From the NCBI RefSeq assembly GCF_019599465.1, contig NZ_RKLR01000007.1, forward strand, positions 62,001 through 126,000: a DNA stretch of 64,000 nucleotides, given 5' to 3'. The DNA comes from Haloarcula rubra (GTDB lineage Archaea > Halobacteriota > Halobacteria > Halobacteriales > Haloarculaceae). Position 1 is the first letter of the stretch. Every line of letters starts with the position of its first letter. Below, one piece after another: positions 30,739 through 40,010 of the stretch. Position numbers and translations under genes: made by a program. The notes below the pieces were generated by a model. That model did not search any database. It saw only the letters and a list, made by a program, of their open reading frames with translations, and was not told the DNA's origin.

Positions 30739-31179
30739 CTACTGGCCTTCGTGGCCCTCTCTGACGCCGTTCAGTTTGGATACTCGGAGCCGAAGGACCT
30801 CGAACTCGAGGTCGTCGACCGGTCTCTCGTGGACCTCGTAGTAGGGGATGTCGAGGTGTCTGGTGGCCTCCTCGACGACGGACTCGACGTCGCCCTCGGA
30901 GACGGATTCGAGGGTCCCCTCGGCCACGACGCTGATCCAGCCCTCGTCGGTCTGGTCGTAGACGACGAACGTCACGTTCTCCGCTGCCTCGAGGAACCGC
31001 CGTTTCTGACTCCCGGGCGCGTACCCCATCCGGAAGTAGATGCTCGAATCGTCCTCGCGGTAGTTGAACGAGAGTGGGACGCCGTAGCCGTCGTTCTCCC
31101 GCCCGAGACAGAGGACGCCCGTGCGCTGGGTCTCGAGGAAGTCGGTCATCTCGACGCCGTCCAGTTCGATACGGCTCAT
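30739..31179 (-). CDS. Pyridoxamine 5'-phosphate oxidase-like flavin protein
   Basis: 146 residues. ETQRTGVLCLGRENDGYGVPLSFNY and IYFRMGYAPGSQKRRFLEAAENVTFVVYD follow the split-barrel PNPOx-like pattern that binds FMN or F420. Substrate unknown. A CCTATACG box about 28 bases upstream of 31179 indicates its own leaderless transcript between the dha and pts genes. Confidence 0.75.
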   Translation of the reverse strand: MSRIELDGVEMTDFLETQRTGVLCLGRENDGYGVPLSFNYREDDSSIYFRMGYAPGSQKRRFLEAAENVTFVVYDQTDEGWISVVAEGTLESVSEGDVESVVEEATRHLDIPYYEVHERPVDDLEFEVLRLRVSKLNGVREGHEGQ

Positions 31180-31247
31180 ACGTCGTACGTTGGCACTGAC
31201 CACACGTATAGGATTGCCAATATTTTCACCGAGTGGGGACGGCGACG

Positions 31248-32930
31248 TTAGTCGAGCCGTGACGCCACCGCCGACCGCGTCTCGCAGGCGAGTACTTCCC
31301 TCGCGAGGGCGGCCGCAGTCTCGCTGTCCGTCTCGCGAATCCGGGCTTTGACTGCCGGCACGGTGACGGCGCTCATCGAGAGTTCGTCGAGGCCGAGGCC
31401 GACGAGGAGCTCGGTCAAGTCGGGGTCGCCGGCCATCTCGCCGCACATCCCCACCCACGCGCCGCGTTCGTGGGCGGCGGTCACCGTTCGGTCGATGGCC
31501 CGCAGGACCGCCGGATGCAAGGGGTCGTGCAGGTCGGCGACGCCGTCGTTCTCCCGGTCGGCGGCCATCACGTACTGCGTGAGGTCGTTCGTGCCGATAG
31601 AGAGGAAGTCTAGACGGTCCGCGAGCGCACCCGCGACGTAGGAGGCGGCGGGCGTCTCGACCATCGCACCCAGGTCCGGGATGGCGTAGTCGACGCCCTC
31701 GGCGTCGAGCGTCGCGGCGACGGCCTCGACACGGCTCAACACGTCCTCGACTTCTTCGACACGGGCCACCATCGGCACCATCACGGCGAGGTCGTCGCCG
31801 GCGTCGGTCGCCGCCGCCTTGAGGAGGGCCCGCAACTGCGTCTCGAAGAGGTCGGCGTGGTCGCCCAGCGAGAGGCGGACGCCGCGCCGACCGAGGAACG
31901 GGTTCGGTTCGTCCGGGAGGTCCAGATAGGGGACCTGTTTGTCGCCGCCAACGTCCAGCGTCCGGACGACGACTCGTTCGTCGGGGAACGCCGCCAGTGC
32001 GTCCGTGATTGCCTCGAACTGCTCGTCCTCGTCGGGCGGTGTGTCGCGGTCCAGAAAGAGGAACTCGGTCCGGTAGAGGCCGATGCCGTCGGCCCCGCGG
32101 GCCGTCGCGGGGTCCAGTTCCGCGGGCCGGCCAACGTTCGCGGCAACCTCGATTTTGCGGCCGTCGGCCGTCTCGACGTGCTCCGTGACGACTGGGGCGT
32201 CGACCCCCGAGACGCTCGCTCGTCGCTCGGCGTCGGGGTCCACGACCACCTCACCGGCCTCGCCGTCGACCAGCACGGTCGCCCCGTCGGAGACGTCTGT
32301 CAGGGCCTCGCCCACGCCGACGACGGCCGGAATCGCGAGCGACCGGGCGATGATGGCGGCGTGGGAGGTGCGCCCGCCGGTCACCGTCGCGACGCCGGCC
32401 ACCGCGTCGGGGTCCAGTCCGGCGGTGTCGCTGGGCGTGAGGCGGTCGGCCAGCAGGACCGTTCCCTCTGGAAGCGACCCGAGGTCGACGCTGTCGACGT
32501 CCAGCAGTTCCCGGAGGAGACGGTCGCGCACGTCCCGCAGGTCGTCGGCACGTTCGGCCATCCGACCCTCCATCCCTTCGAACTGCGCGATAGCGTCGGC
32601 GTAGGCGTCGGCGACGGCGTGTTCGGCAGGCGTCCCGTCGTCGATAGACTCCTCGATAGCGCCGACCAGTTGCGGGTCGTCGAGGAACTGTTCGTGGGCT
32701 TCGAAGACGGCGGCCTCGTCCTCGCCGACGGCCGCGGCCGCCCGGTCGCGGGCCTCGCGGATGGCCGCGCGGGCCGCGTCCCGCGCGTCCTCGAAGCGGT
32801 CACGCTCGGCCGCGCTATCGACGGTCGCGGGGTCGGGTCGGTCGGGCAGTTCGAGCGCCGACGGCCGGAACCAGCGAGCGGTCCCGACGCCCGACAGCGG
32901 CGTACTGCCGACGCCGGTGAACGTCGCCAC
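31248..32930 (-). CDS. ptsI: Phosphoenolpyruvate-protein phosphotransferase (enzyme I)
   Basis: 560 residues, normal for EI. N-terminal HPr-binding helices, the phosphohistidine His190 in GGRTSHAAIIAR, the PEP-binding barrel with GIGLYRTEFLFLDRD, GRRGVRLSL, FLSIGTNDLTQYVMAADRE and the catalytic Cys segment VGMCGEMAGD. It takes phosphate from PEP and gives it to HPr. No sugar-specific EII is in the window, so the chain EI, HPr, DhaM, DhaL is the likely route. Six bases from HPr, same strand. Confidence 0.94.
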   Translation of the reverse strand: MATFTGVGSTPLSGVGTARWFRPSALELPDRPDPATVDSAAERDRFEDARDAARAAIREARDRAAAAVGEDEAAVFEAHEQFLDDPQLVGAIEESIDDGTPAEHAVADAYADAIAQFEGMEGRMAERADDLRDVRDRLLRELLDVDSVDLGSLPEGTVLLADRLTPSDTAGLDPDAVAGVATVTGGRTSHAAIIARSLAIPAVVGVGEALTDVSDGATVLVDGEAGEVVVDPDAERRASVSGVDAPVVTEHVETADGRKIEVAANVGRPAELDPATARGADGIGLYRTEFLFLDRDTPPDEDEQFEAITDALAAFPDERVVVRTLDVGGDKQVPYLDLPDEPNPFLGRRGVRLSLGDHADLFETQLRALLKAAATDAGDDLAVMVPMVARVEEVEDVLSRVEAVAATLDAEGVDYAIPDLGAMVETPAASYVAGALADRLDFLSIGTNDLTQYVMAADRENDGVADLHDPLHPAVLRAIDRTVTAAHERGAWVGMCGEMAGDPDLTELLVGLGLDELSMSAVTVPAVKARIRETDSETAAALAREVLACETRSAVASRLD

Positions 32931-32936
32931 GCCGGC

Positions 32937-33212
32937 TCACCCCTCCTCGACCGGTGTCGTCAGCACGGTTTCGAGGGCGTCGAGCGCCTCGGACGCGTCC
33001 GCACCCTCGGCGACGATGCGGACCGACTCGCCGTGTTCGACGTTGAGACCGGTGACGGCCAGCATGCTGTTCGCGTCGACCATGCCGTCGTCGCCGTCGT
33101 CGGCGCGGCCGACGGTGACGGTGGCGTCGTACTGGTTGACTGTCTGGACGAACTTCGAGGCCGGGCGCGCGTGGAGTCCTGCCTCGGGGACGACCGCGAC
33201 GGTACGCTCCAT
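32937..33212 (-). CDS. ptsH: Phosphocarrier protein HPr
   Basis: 91 residues. His14 in PEAGLHARPASKFV is the phospho-carrier site. The segment VDANSMLAVTGLNVEHGE aligns with the Ser46 region of bacterial HPr and keeps a serine. First gene of the ptsH-ptsI pair, divergent from mscS with 80 bases between. Confidence 0.93.
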   Translation of the reverse strand: MERTVAVVPEAGLHARPASKFVQTVNQYDATVTVGRADDGDDGMVDANSMLAVTGLNVEHGESVRIVAEGADASEALDALETVLTTPVEEG

Positions 33213-33292
33213 ACACCCCAATGGCGTGCGTGAACTATTATCGTGTTGCTGTCACCCAACGGTTTAGTCCTCCCCTCTCGTCGGGCACTGGT

Positions 33293-34243
33293 GTGAGTCG
33301 TCCAGTCGGATATCTGTCGCTCGCGTCCGCCGTCGTCTGTGCCGCCGGCGTCACACTCGTCCAGCGAGTCGGGGTCGAGGGAAGCGTGCAGGGCGTCGCC
33401 GTCGCCTTCCTCGTCGTCAAACTGCTCTCGCTCACGGCCGTCGGGTTCGCTACCTACGGCTGTTACCGCATCCTCCTGAGCGTCTACGACCAGCGGACGG
33501 CGGACAAGCGACGGCGACACGACGCGAAGAACCTCTTCCGACTCGGCTTCGGTCTCGCCGGGACCCTCGCCGCACTCGGGGTCGTCACCGAACAGTGGGT
33601 CGGTCTCCTGTTCTCGCTGGGTATCGTCGGGTTCGCGGTCACCTTCGCGCTCCAGCAACCCCTGTTCTCCCTCATCGGGTGGCTGTACATCATGGTCAAG
33701 CGGCCGTATCAGGTCGGTGACCGCGTCGCCATCGAGGACTCGAAGGGCGACGTGGTCGAAGTCTCCTTCCTCGTGACGACGCTGTGGGAGATAAACGGCG
33801 ACCTCGTCTCCTCGAACCAGCCGTCCGGACGGACCATCACGCTCCCGAACAGCGTCGTCCTCTCCTCGCACGTGAAGAACTTCACGCAGGAGGAGTTCCC
33901 CTACGTCTGGAACGAACTCTCGGTGCAGGTGGCCTACGAGACGGACTTCGAGTTCGCCACCGAGACGATGCGCACCGTCGCCGACGACTATCTAGGCGAC
34001 GAGATGGCCGCCCGAATCGGTCGGTATCGGGAGCGCCTCGACGAGACACCGGTGGAACTGGAGGTACAGGACCGGCCGACGGTCAACGTCGTGCAAGACG
34101 AGTCGTGGGTGGAGTTCCGCCTGCGGTATCTGGCCCACCCGCGACGGGGACAGCGAGTGAAGAACGAACTGTACCGGCGCATCCTCGCGGCGTTCAACGA
34201 ACATCCCGACCGGGTGAAGTTCCCCGTCAGTCGGAACCGGTGA
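33293..34243 (+). CDS. MscS-family mechanosensitive channel
   Basis: 316 residues from the GTG at 33293; GGTTTAGTCC at 33261-33270 is a TATA-like box 30 bases before it. Three hydrophobic segments precede the pore-lining helix VGLLFSLGIVGFAVTFALQQPLFSLIGWLYIM, described here as residues about 105-137, then the beta domain VGDRVAIEDSKGDVVEVSFLVTTLW and TLPNSVVLSSHVKNF. It should release ions under osmotic downshock. A longer start at 33221 is possible but would bury the promoter. Confidence 0.85.
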   Translation: MSRPVGYLSLASAVVCAAGVTLVQRVGVEGSVQGVAVAFLVVKLLSLTAVGFATYGCYRILLSVYDQRTADKRRRHDAKNLFRLGFGLAGTLAALGVVTEQWVGLLFSLGIVGFAVTFALQQPLFSLIGWLYIMVKRPYQVGDRVAIEDSKGDVVEVSFLVTTLWEINGDLVSSNQPSGRTITLPNSVVLSSHVKNFTQEEFPYVWNELSVQVAYETDFEFATETMRTVADDYLGDEMAARIGRYRERLDETPVELEVQDRPTVNVVQDESWVEFRLRYLAHPRRGQRVKNELYRRILAAFNEHPDRVKFPVSRNR

Positions 34244-34281
34244 GGCGAGGGTTTACCGCCCACCCGGTCGGACGCCACCGT

Positions 34282-34950
34282 ATGGACGAGACGCCGCTAC
34301 CGGACGTGACCGAACAGTTCGCTCGGACGCTGGCCCCCGACCGGGACGAGGTCATCGCCGAGATGGACGCAAAGGCCGACCGCGAGGGGTTCCCGACCGT
34401 CGGCCCCGCCGTCGGGGGATGGCTCCGGATGCTCGCCCGCATGACCGACGCCCGACAGGTGTTCGAGTTCGGGTCCGGGTTCGGCTACTCGGCGTACTGG
34501 ATGGCACCGGCGATTCCCGCAGACGGTGAGATAGTCCTGACCGAAGTCGACGCCGACGAACTCGCGGAGGCCCGCGACTTCCTCGCCCGCGGCGGGTTCG
34601 CCGACCGGGCGGAGTTCGAACACGGCGACGCCATCGACGTCGTCGAGCGCTACGACGGCCCCTTCGACGTGGTGTTGATAGACAACGAGAAGGACCGGTA
34701 CGTGGAGGCGTTCGAGGCCGTCCGCGAGAAGGTGCCGGTCGGTGGCGTCGTCGCCGCCGACAACGCCATCGAGGCCGGACCGCTGGAGTTCGAGGACGTG
34801 CGGGCGCTCCTCGCGGGCGAAGACGTGGACGCCAACGCGACGAGCCGCGGTATCGCGACCTATCTCGAACGGGTGCGGGACGACCCCGACTTCGAGACTG
34901 GACTGTTGCCACTGGGCGAGGGCGTCGCCGTGAGCGTTAGAGTGGCCTGA
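34282..34950 (+). CDS. SAM-dependent O-methyltransferase family protein
   Basis: 222 residues. VFEFGSGFGYSAYWMA is the SAM-binding motif I, IVLTEVDADELAEARDFL motif II, and FDVVLIDNEKDRYVEAFEAV the metal-binding DxxK-like region of class I catechol O-methyltransferase-type enzymes. VGGVVAADNAI follows. Acceptor unknown. Starts at the ATG 36 bases after mscS. Confidence 0.82.
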   Translation: MDETPLPDVTEQFARTLAPDRDEVIAEMDAKADREGFPTVGPAVGGWLRMLARMTDARQVFEFGSGFGYSAYWMAPAIPADGEIVLTEVDADELAEARDFLARGGFADRAEFEHGDAIDVVERYDGPFDVVLIDNEKDRYVEAFEAVREKVPVGGVVAADNAIEAGPLEFEDVRALLAGEDVDANATSRGIATYLERVRDDPDFETGLLPLGEGVAVSVRVA

Positions 34951-35018
34951 CAGTTCCGGGTTGCTCGCCGACCGACCCGAAGAATGATTCGTGTCCGTGC
35001 TGATAGTTTACGCACACC

Positions 35019-35411
35019 ATGGCAGAGAGTGGTTCGGATTCCACGGCGGACATGTTCGGGCTAGACGGTGCCGTCATCGACCGGACGGCCGAGAAAGCCG
35101 AGATGGAGACGGACCGGTTGGTGGGGGCGCTCGACGTCCTCCACGCCGAACTCATCGGCCGACACTCGAACCTCGAACGCACCACGGAGTACGTTACGGA
35201 GGGCGGCGTCCGCGCGTACCGCGTCGAGGACTCCGTCTGGGACGACTTCCTCGACGAGTTCGACTTCGAGTCGAACACCGAGGCGGCCGTCCGGTACGCC
35301 CACACCGAACAGGCCCGCCTCCTGTTCGCGAAGTCGGTCCGCGGCGACGACCACTTCGGGCCCGACGAGGAGGGCGTCGTCGTCGGTATCGACACCGCCG
35401 AACAGTTCTGA
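35019..35411 (+). CDS. Hypothetical protein upstream of cheC
   Basis: 130 acidic residues. An N-terminal low-complexity part (MAESGSDSTADMFG) is followed by a helical stretch RTAEKAEMETDRLVGALDVLHAEL and VWDDFLDEFDFESNTEAAVRYAHTEQARLLFAK. No transmembrane segment and no known motif. It sits 81 bases before cheC on the same strand, so a signalling link is possible but unsupported. Confidence 0.55.
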   Translation: MAESGSDSTADMFGLDGAVIDRTAEKAEMETDRLVGALDVLHAELIGRHSNLERTTEYVTEGGVRAYRVEDSVWDDFLDEFDFESNTEAAVRYAHTEQARLLFAKSVRGDDHFGPDEEGVVVGIDTAEQF

Positions 35412-35492
35412 GCGGGCCCCATTCTCGCCTGCGAAAATGGGGGTGCATAGCTTATGTGGCAGGCCCGGCAAGTCAGCGCCACCCGAACACTC

Positions 35493-36095
35493 ATGAGTCT
35501 GATGATAGATATCCGGAAACTCGGCCTGTTCAACCAGATGGCGAAGGAGGGCGGCAACACCGTCGCCAACCACCTGAGCCAGATGACGGGGATGGAGACG
35601 GAGATGGAGATCACGAAGATCAACTTCATCGACATTCCGGACATCAAGACCCACGTCGGCGACGAGAAGCAGATCGGCATCAGCATCGAGATGGTCGAGA
35701 AACCCCACGGCCACATCCTCTTCCTGTTCAACGCCCGGAGCGCGAAGGACCTCGCACACGGCATGATAGGCGACATGGGCGAGACCGACCCCAACGCGAA
35801 CGGGTTCACCGACATGGAGCGGTCGGCGATTCAGGAGATAGGCAACATCATGACCAGCGGGTTCATCGACGGGTGGGCGAACGTGTTAGAGACGACCATC
35901 GACATCTCGACGCCGAACTTCACTTTCGGGCCCGGCAGCGGCATGGTCGACCAGCTGGTCGGCGGCCGCGACAACGAGATGGCGCTGATGTTCGACTCGC
36001 GGGTCCACGCCCTCGACTCCGACATCAACGTGAAGGTGTACACGTTCCCCGAACTGGAGGAACTGGTCGACCTGATGCAACGGATAGAGGTCTGA
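35493..36095 (+). CDS. cheC: Chemotaxis phosphatase CheC
   Basis: 200 residues. The CheC phosphatase signature ERSAIQEIGNIMTSGFIDG (Glu and Asn separated by two residues) is clear near residue 110; the second half repeats the fold but its matching signature is not obvious. CheC removes phosphate from CheY-P at the flagellar motor or binds CheD. Stands apart from any other che gene in this window. A CTTATG box at about 35450-35455 lies before the start. Confidence 0.88.
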   Translation: MSLMIDIRKLGLFNQMAKEGGNTVANHLSQMTGMETEMEITKINFIDIPDIKTHVGDEKQIGISIEMVEKPHGHILFLFNARSAKDLAHGMIGDMGETDPNANGFTDMERSAIQEIGNIMTSGFIDGWANVLETTIDISTPNFTFGPGSGMVDQLVGGRDNEMALMFDSRVHALDSDINVKVYTFPELEELVDLMQRIEV

Positions 36096-36166
36096 CGTGA
36101 AACAACGCCTAGTCCTTCACGATTAATTTACCGACCTTCTTGTAGTATGCGCTCTACCCACACGGT

Positions 36167-37819
36167 ATGCCAGGTGGCTCAGCCCAGACGCTGCGACCGT
36201 TCTTGTGGCGCGCAGATCAACTGTACCCGGACACGGAAATCGTCTCTCGCACCCACGAGGGCATCGTTCGCTACGACTACGACGAGTTCGCCGACCGGGC
36301 CGCCCAGTTAGCGAACGCGCTCGACGAGGCCGGCTACGGCGACGGCGAGCGTCTCGGGACGTTCTGCTGGAACCACCACAGACACTTCGAGACGTACTTC
36401 GGCGTGCCGGGGATGGGGGCACAACTCCACACGATAAACCCGCTCCTGCCCGACAAGCACATCCAGTACATCGTGGAGAACGCACAGGACCGGACCATCT
36501 TCGTCGACCAGTCGCTCCTGCCGAAACTGGAGGGTGCGGTGGCAGACGACCCCGATCCGTTCGAGTCCGTCGAGCGCTTCGTGGTGATGGGCGAGTCCGT
36601 GCCCGACACCGAACTGGACGCCGTCGCCTACGAGTCGTTCGTCGGCGACCAGCCGACCACCTACGACTGGCCCGACCTCGAAGAGGACCGACCCGCCGGC
36701 CTCTGTTACACGTCGGGGACGACGGGCCAACCGAAGGGCGTCGAGTACACCCAGCAGATGATGTGGAGCCACACGATGGCTATCCAGTCCCCGCAGGGGA
36801 TTCCGCTGGACGACGACGACGTGATGATGCCCGTCGTCCCGATGTTCCACGTCAACGCGTGGGGCCTGCCGTTCTCGGCGACGGCCGGCGGCGCGAAACA
36901 CGTCTACCCCGGGCCGCAGCCGGAACCGGCGGACCTCGCTCATCTCATTGAAGACGAGGGCGTCACCGTCACTGCCGGCGTCCCGACGGTGTGGCTCGGC
37001 CTGATGGAGTACGTCAAGGAGAACGACGTGGACCTCTCCTCGCTGGACCGACTGGTCGTCGGCGGGAGCGCCGCGCCGGAGGCGATGATTCGCTTCTTCG
37101 ACGACCACGACGTCGAACTCGTCCACGCGTGGGGGATGACCGAGACTGCCCCCGTCGGCGCCGTCGCCCACCTGAAGTCAGACCTCCGAGATGCTGACTA
37201 CGAGACGCAACTCCAGAAGCGGTCCAAACAGGGGCTCATCACGCCCGGACTGGAGTACCGGGTCATCGACGACGACGGGAACGAGGTGCCCGCCGACGGC
37301 GAGGCGTTCGGCGAACTACAGGTTCGCGGACCCTGGGTGACGACGGAGTACTTCATGCGCCCGGAGGCCAACGAGTCGGAGTTCGAGGACGGCTACCTGA
37401 AGACCGGTGACGTCGTCTCCGTCGACGAGGACGGCTACATCAAAATCGTCGACCGGGCGAAAGACGTCATCAAGAGCGGCGGCGAGTGGATATCCTCACA
37501 GGAACTGGAGAACGCGCTGATGGCCCACGAGGACGTCTCCGAGGCGGCCGTCATCGGCGTCCCCCACGAGCGCTGGCAGGAGCGACCGCTGGCGCTGGTC
37601 GTCCCGGGCGAGGGGGCCGACACGGACACGCTGGCCGACGAGTTACGCGACCACGTCCTCGAGGAGTACCCGAAGTGGTGGGTGCCGGACAACGTCGTCA
37701 CCATCGAGGAGGTGCCGAAGACGGCGACGGGGAAGTTCAACAAGAAGGCGCTCCGTGAGGAGTACGCCGACGAGTCGCTCGTGGAGGGCCGCGTCCCGGA
37801 GGACGCCTCGCCGGAGTAA
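36167..37819 (+). CDS. AMP-forming acyl-CoA synthetase (fatty-acid-CoA ligase type)
   Basis: 550 residues. The P-loop YTSGTTGQPKGV is at about residue 180, VPMFHVNAWG and WGMTETAPVG follow, then the adenylate site GYLKTGDVVSVDEDGYIKIVDRAKDVIKSGG (about residues 405-440) and the C-terminal lysine in TATGKFNKKALR. It activates a medium or long-chain acid to its CoA thioester via an acyl-AMP, feeding beta-oxidation with the acyl-CoA dehydrogenase at 38751. The upstream sequence TCACGATTAAT (36117-36127) recurs in the por promoter. Confidence 0.88.
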   Translation: MPGGSAQTLRPFLWRADQLYPDTEIVSRTHEGIVRYDYDEFADRAAQLANALDEAGYGDGERLGTFCWNHHRHFETYFGVPGMGAQLHTINPLLPDKHIQYIVENAQDRTIFVDQSLLPKLEGAVADDPDPFESVERFVVMGESVPDTELDAVAYESFVGDQPTTYDWPDLEEDRPAGLCYTSGTTGQPKGVEYTQQMMWSHTMAIQSPQGIPLDDDDVMMPVVPMFHVNAWGLPFSATAGGAKHVYPGPQPEPADLAHLIEDEGVTVTAGVPTVWLGLMEYVKENDVDLSSLDRLVVGGSAAPEAMIRFFDDHDVELVHAWGMTETAPVGAVAHLKSDLRDADYETQLQKRSKQGLITPGLEYRVIDDDGNEVPADGEAFGELQVRGPWVTTEYFMRPEANESEFEDGYLKTGDVVSVDEDGYIKIVDRAKDVIKSGGEWISSQELENALMAHEDVSEAAVIGVPHERWQERPLALVVPGEGADTDTLADELRDHVLEEYPKWWVPDNVVTIEEVPKTATGKFNKKALREEYADESLVEGRVPEDASPE

Positions 37820-37846
37820 GCCGCTGCTACCGTCTGTCGACGTGTC

Positions 37847-38623
37847 TCACTGCACGCCGGCGACCAGCGAGCGCACTTCCTCGCGGTAGGCTTCAGGTTC
37901 TAGACCGAGGTCGACGTCGACGGTGACGCTGATGCCCGCACTCAGGTCGCTGTCGATGCTCTGGGCGAAGTTCTCCGCGGGGTAGGCACCGCCGGACACC
38001 AGCACGTAGTCGCCGTGGTGCCACACCGCCAGCACCGCGTCGATGGCGATGTCCGTGGGGGGTATCTCGACGCTCTCGGACTCGCTGACGTCGAAACTGA
38101 TACCCTCGAAGGGGTAGACGGCGGTCAGGTCCACCGTCTCGGCCGTCTCGCCGGTGTCGACGTCGATGCTCCCGGTGCCGGTCTGTTCGATGCCCGTCAG
38201 CCCCTGGTTCTGCATCTGCTGTTCGAACTGGTTACGGGCGTTCGCCCGCACCTGGTCGACTATCTGCTCTTGTCCGACACCCGCCGGGAGGTTGTCCAGA
38301 TTCGGGCTGAAGTCGATGCGGGAGGCGAACCACACCGACAGCGCCGTCTGGACCTGTCCGAGCGTCCGGTCGGCCACAGTCTGTGCCAGTTCTGCGTCCT
38401 GATACTGGAGGGTGTGCTGGACCGCTGTCAACGTCACGGGGCCGTAGGCCTCTTCGAGAACGGTGCCGCTGTTCTCCTCGGTTTGCTCCCACCCTCCAGA
38501 TTCGAGTCGGTCGGTCGGTACCGACGGGCGCGGCGTCTCCGCGGCGGCGAAGAACGACGAACACCCGCTCAGCCCGGCGGCACCAACACTCGCTCCGATG
38601 GCTAGATAGTCACGACGGTTCAT
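37847..38623 (-). CDS. DUF6517-type Tat lipoprotein
   Basis: 258 residues. MNRRDYLAIGASVGAAGLSGC is a Tat signal with lipobox ending at Cys21. The body matches the pattern of DUF6517: an ectodomain beginning VLEEAYGPVTLTAVQHTLQY and ending in a self-contained VDVDLGLEPEAYREEV segment. Membrane-anchored outside the cell; function unknown. Sits between the ligase and acyl-CoA dehydrogenase on the opposite strand. Confidence 0.75.
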   Translation of the reverse strand: MNRRDYLAIGASVGAAGLSGCSSFFAAAETPRPSVPTDRLESGGWEQTEENSGTVLEEAYGPVTLTAVQHTLQYQDAELAQTVADRTLGQVQTALSVWFASRIDFSPNLDNLPAGVGQEQIVDQVRANARNQFEQQMQNQGLTGIEQTGTGSIDVDTGETAETVDLTAVYPFEGISFDVSESESVEIPPTDIAIDAVLAVWHHGDYVLVSGGAYPAENFAQSIDSDLSAGISVTVDVDLGLEPEAYREEVRSLVAGVQ

Positions 38624-38750
38624 ACCGGTGGGTGGCGAGTCCGCTCAAAAAGTGTGCGGTTCCGATTATCAGTATTTTCGAGGGAACAACTTCTGAGAGG
38701 TTTCTGGGAGTTCCACGAGGTATATGGTGACACCGTCCATGATACTCCCC

Positions 38751-39905
38751 ATGGAGTTACTATCTGATTACCCGGTCCCGGACCACGCACTCGACGTCAA
38801 GCAGGCGTCCCGGGAGTTCGCAGAGGAACACATCGCACCCAACGCCGCAGACTACTACGCCTCGGGGGAGTACCCCTGGGAGATTCTCGAAGCGGGGATG
38901 GACGCTGGCCTCGTCGCACAGGACCTCGGGGAAGAGGTCGGTGGCGAGGGGTACGACTTACATCAGGTGCTGGCCATCGCCGAGGAGTTCTACAAGGCCG
39001 ACGCCGGCATCGCCCTGACACTGCAGTTGGCGAGTTTCGGCGCGGAGATAGTCGAGGAACACGGCGCCGACTGGCAACACGAGGAGTTCCTCCGGCCCGT
39101 CGCCGAGAACGACCAGATTACCGGTCTCGCCGTCTCCGAACCCGAGACGGGGAGCGACCTCGCCGGGATGACCACCAGCGCCGAGAAGGACGGCGACGAG
39201 TGGGTCATCAACGGCGAGAAGTACTGGGTCGGCAACGCCGTCGAGGCCGACTGGCTCACCCTCTACGCGAAGACGGGCGACGACCCGAACAACCGCTACG
39301 GCAACTACTCGATGTTCATCGTGCCCACCGACGCACCCGGCTACCACGCCGAACACATCCCGGAGAAGATGGGCTTCCGGGCGTCGAAGCAGGGCCACAT
39401 CGTCTTAGACGACTGCCGCATCCCCGAGGAGAACCTCGTCGGCGTCGAAGGCGCCGGGTTCTACATGCTCGCGGAGTTCTTCAACCACGGCCGCGTCGTC
39501 GTCGCGGGCCACGGCATCGGCCTCGCGGCGGCCGCTATCGAGGAGGCGTGGGAGTTCGTCCACGGCCGCGAGGCGTTCGGCAAGAGCGTCGACGAGTTCC
39601 AGGCCGTCCAACACAAACTCTCGGACATGCATCTGGCCTTCCAGTCGGCCCGGTCGCTCACGTGGGACGCCGCCGACCGGGTCGCCAACCAAGAGAACGC
39701 CGGCTACTGGGCCGCCCTGGCGAAGACCGAGGCCACCGAGGCCGCGATGGACTGCGCCGAGAAGGGGATGCAACTCCACGGCGGTCGCTCGGTGCTGACC
39801 GAGAACCGCATCTCCCGCGTCTACCGCGACGTGCGTATCCCGGTCATCTACGAGGGTGCCAACGACATCCAGCGCAACCTCATCTACCGACAGGCCCCGC
39901 AGTAG
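38751..39905 (+). CDS. Acyl-CoA dehydrogenase
   Basis: 384 residues from the ATG at 38751; GGTATATGG at 38717-38725 is a TATA box about 30 bases upstream. FAD/substrate motifs LAVSEPETGSDLAGM and HIVLDDCRIPEENLVG, a helical domain with RSLTWDAADR, and the catalytic Glu in IPVIYEGANDIQRNLI. Oxidises acyl-CoA to enoyl-CoA, passing electrons to ETF. Chain-length preference not visible. Confidence 0.92.
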   Translation: MELLSDYPVPDHALDVKQASREFAEEHIAPNAADYYASGEYPWEILEAGMDAGLVAQDLGEEVGGEGYDLHQVLAIAEEFYKADAGIALTLQLASFGAEIVEEHGADWQHEEFLRPVAENDQITGLAVSEPETGSDLAGMTTSAEKDGDEWVINGEKYWVGNAVEADWLTLYAKTGDDPNNRYGNYSMFIVPTDAPGYHAEHIPEKMGFRASKQGHIVLDDCRIPEENLVGVEGAGFYMLAEFFNHGRVVVAGHGIGLAAAAIEEAWEFVHGREAFGKSVDEFQAVQHKLSDMHLAFQSARSLTWDAADRVANQENAGYWAALAKTEATEAAMDCAEKGMQLHGGRSVLTENRISRVYRDVRIPVIYEGANDIQRNLIYRQAPQ

Positions 39906-40010
39906 GGCCGCCCCGAACCCGTCGGCGTCGGGTGGTCGTCGGTGCCGAGTTTCCGGTCGTGAGTACACGTCTCACGCCGCGTTTTTGCTTTCAGAGTACC
40001 TACATCTATC

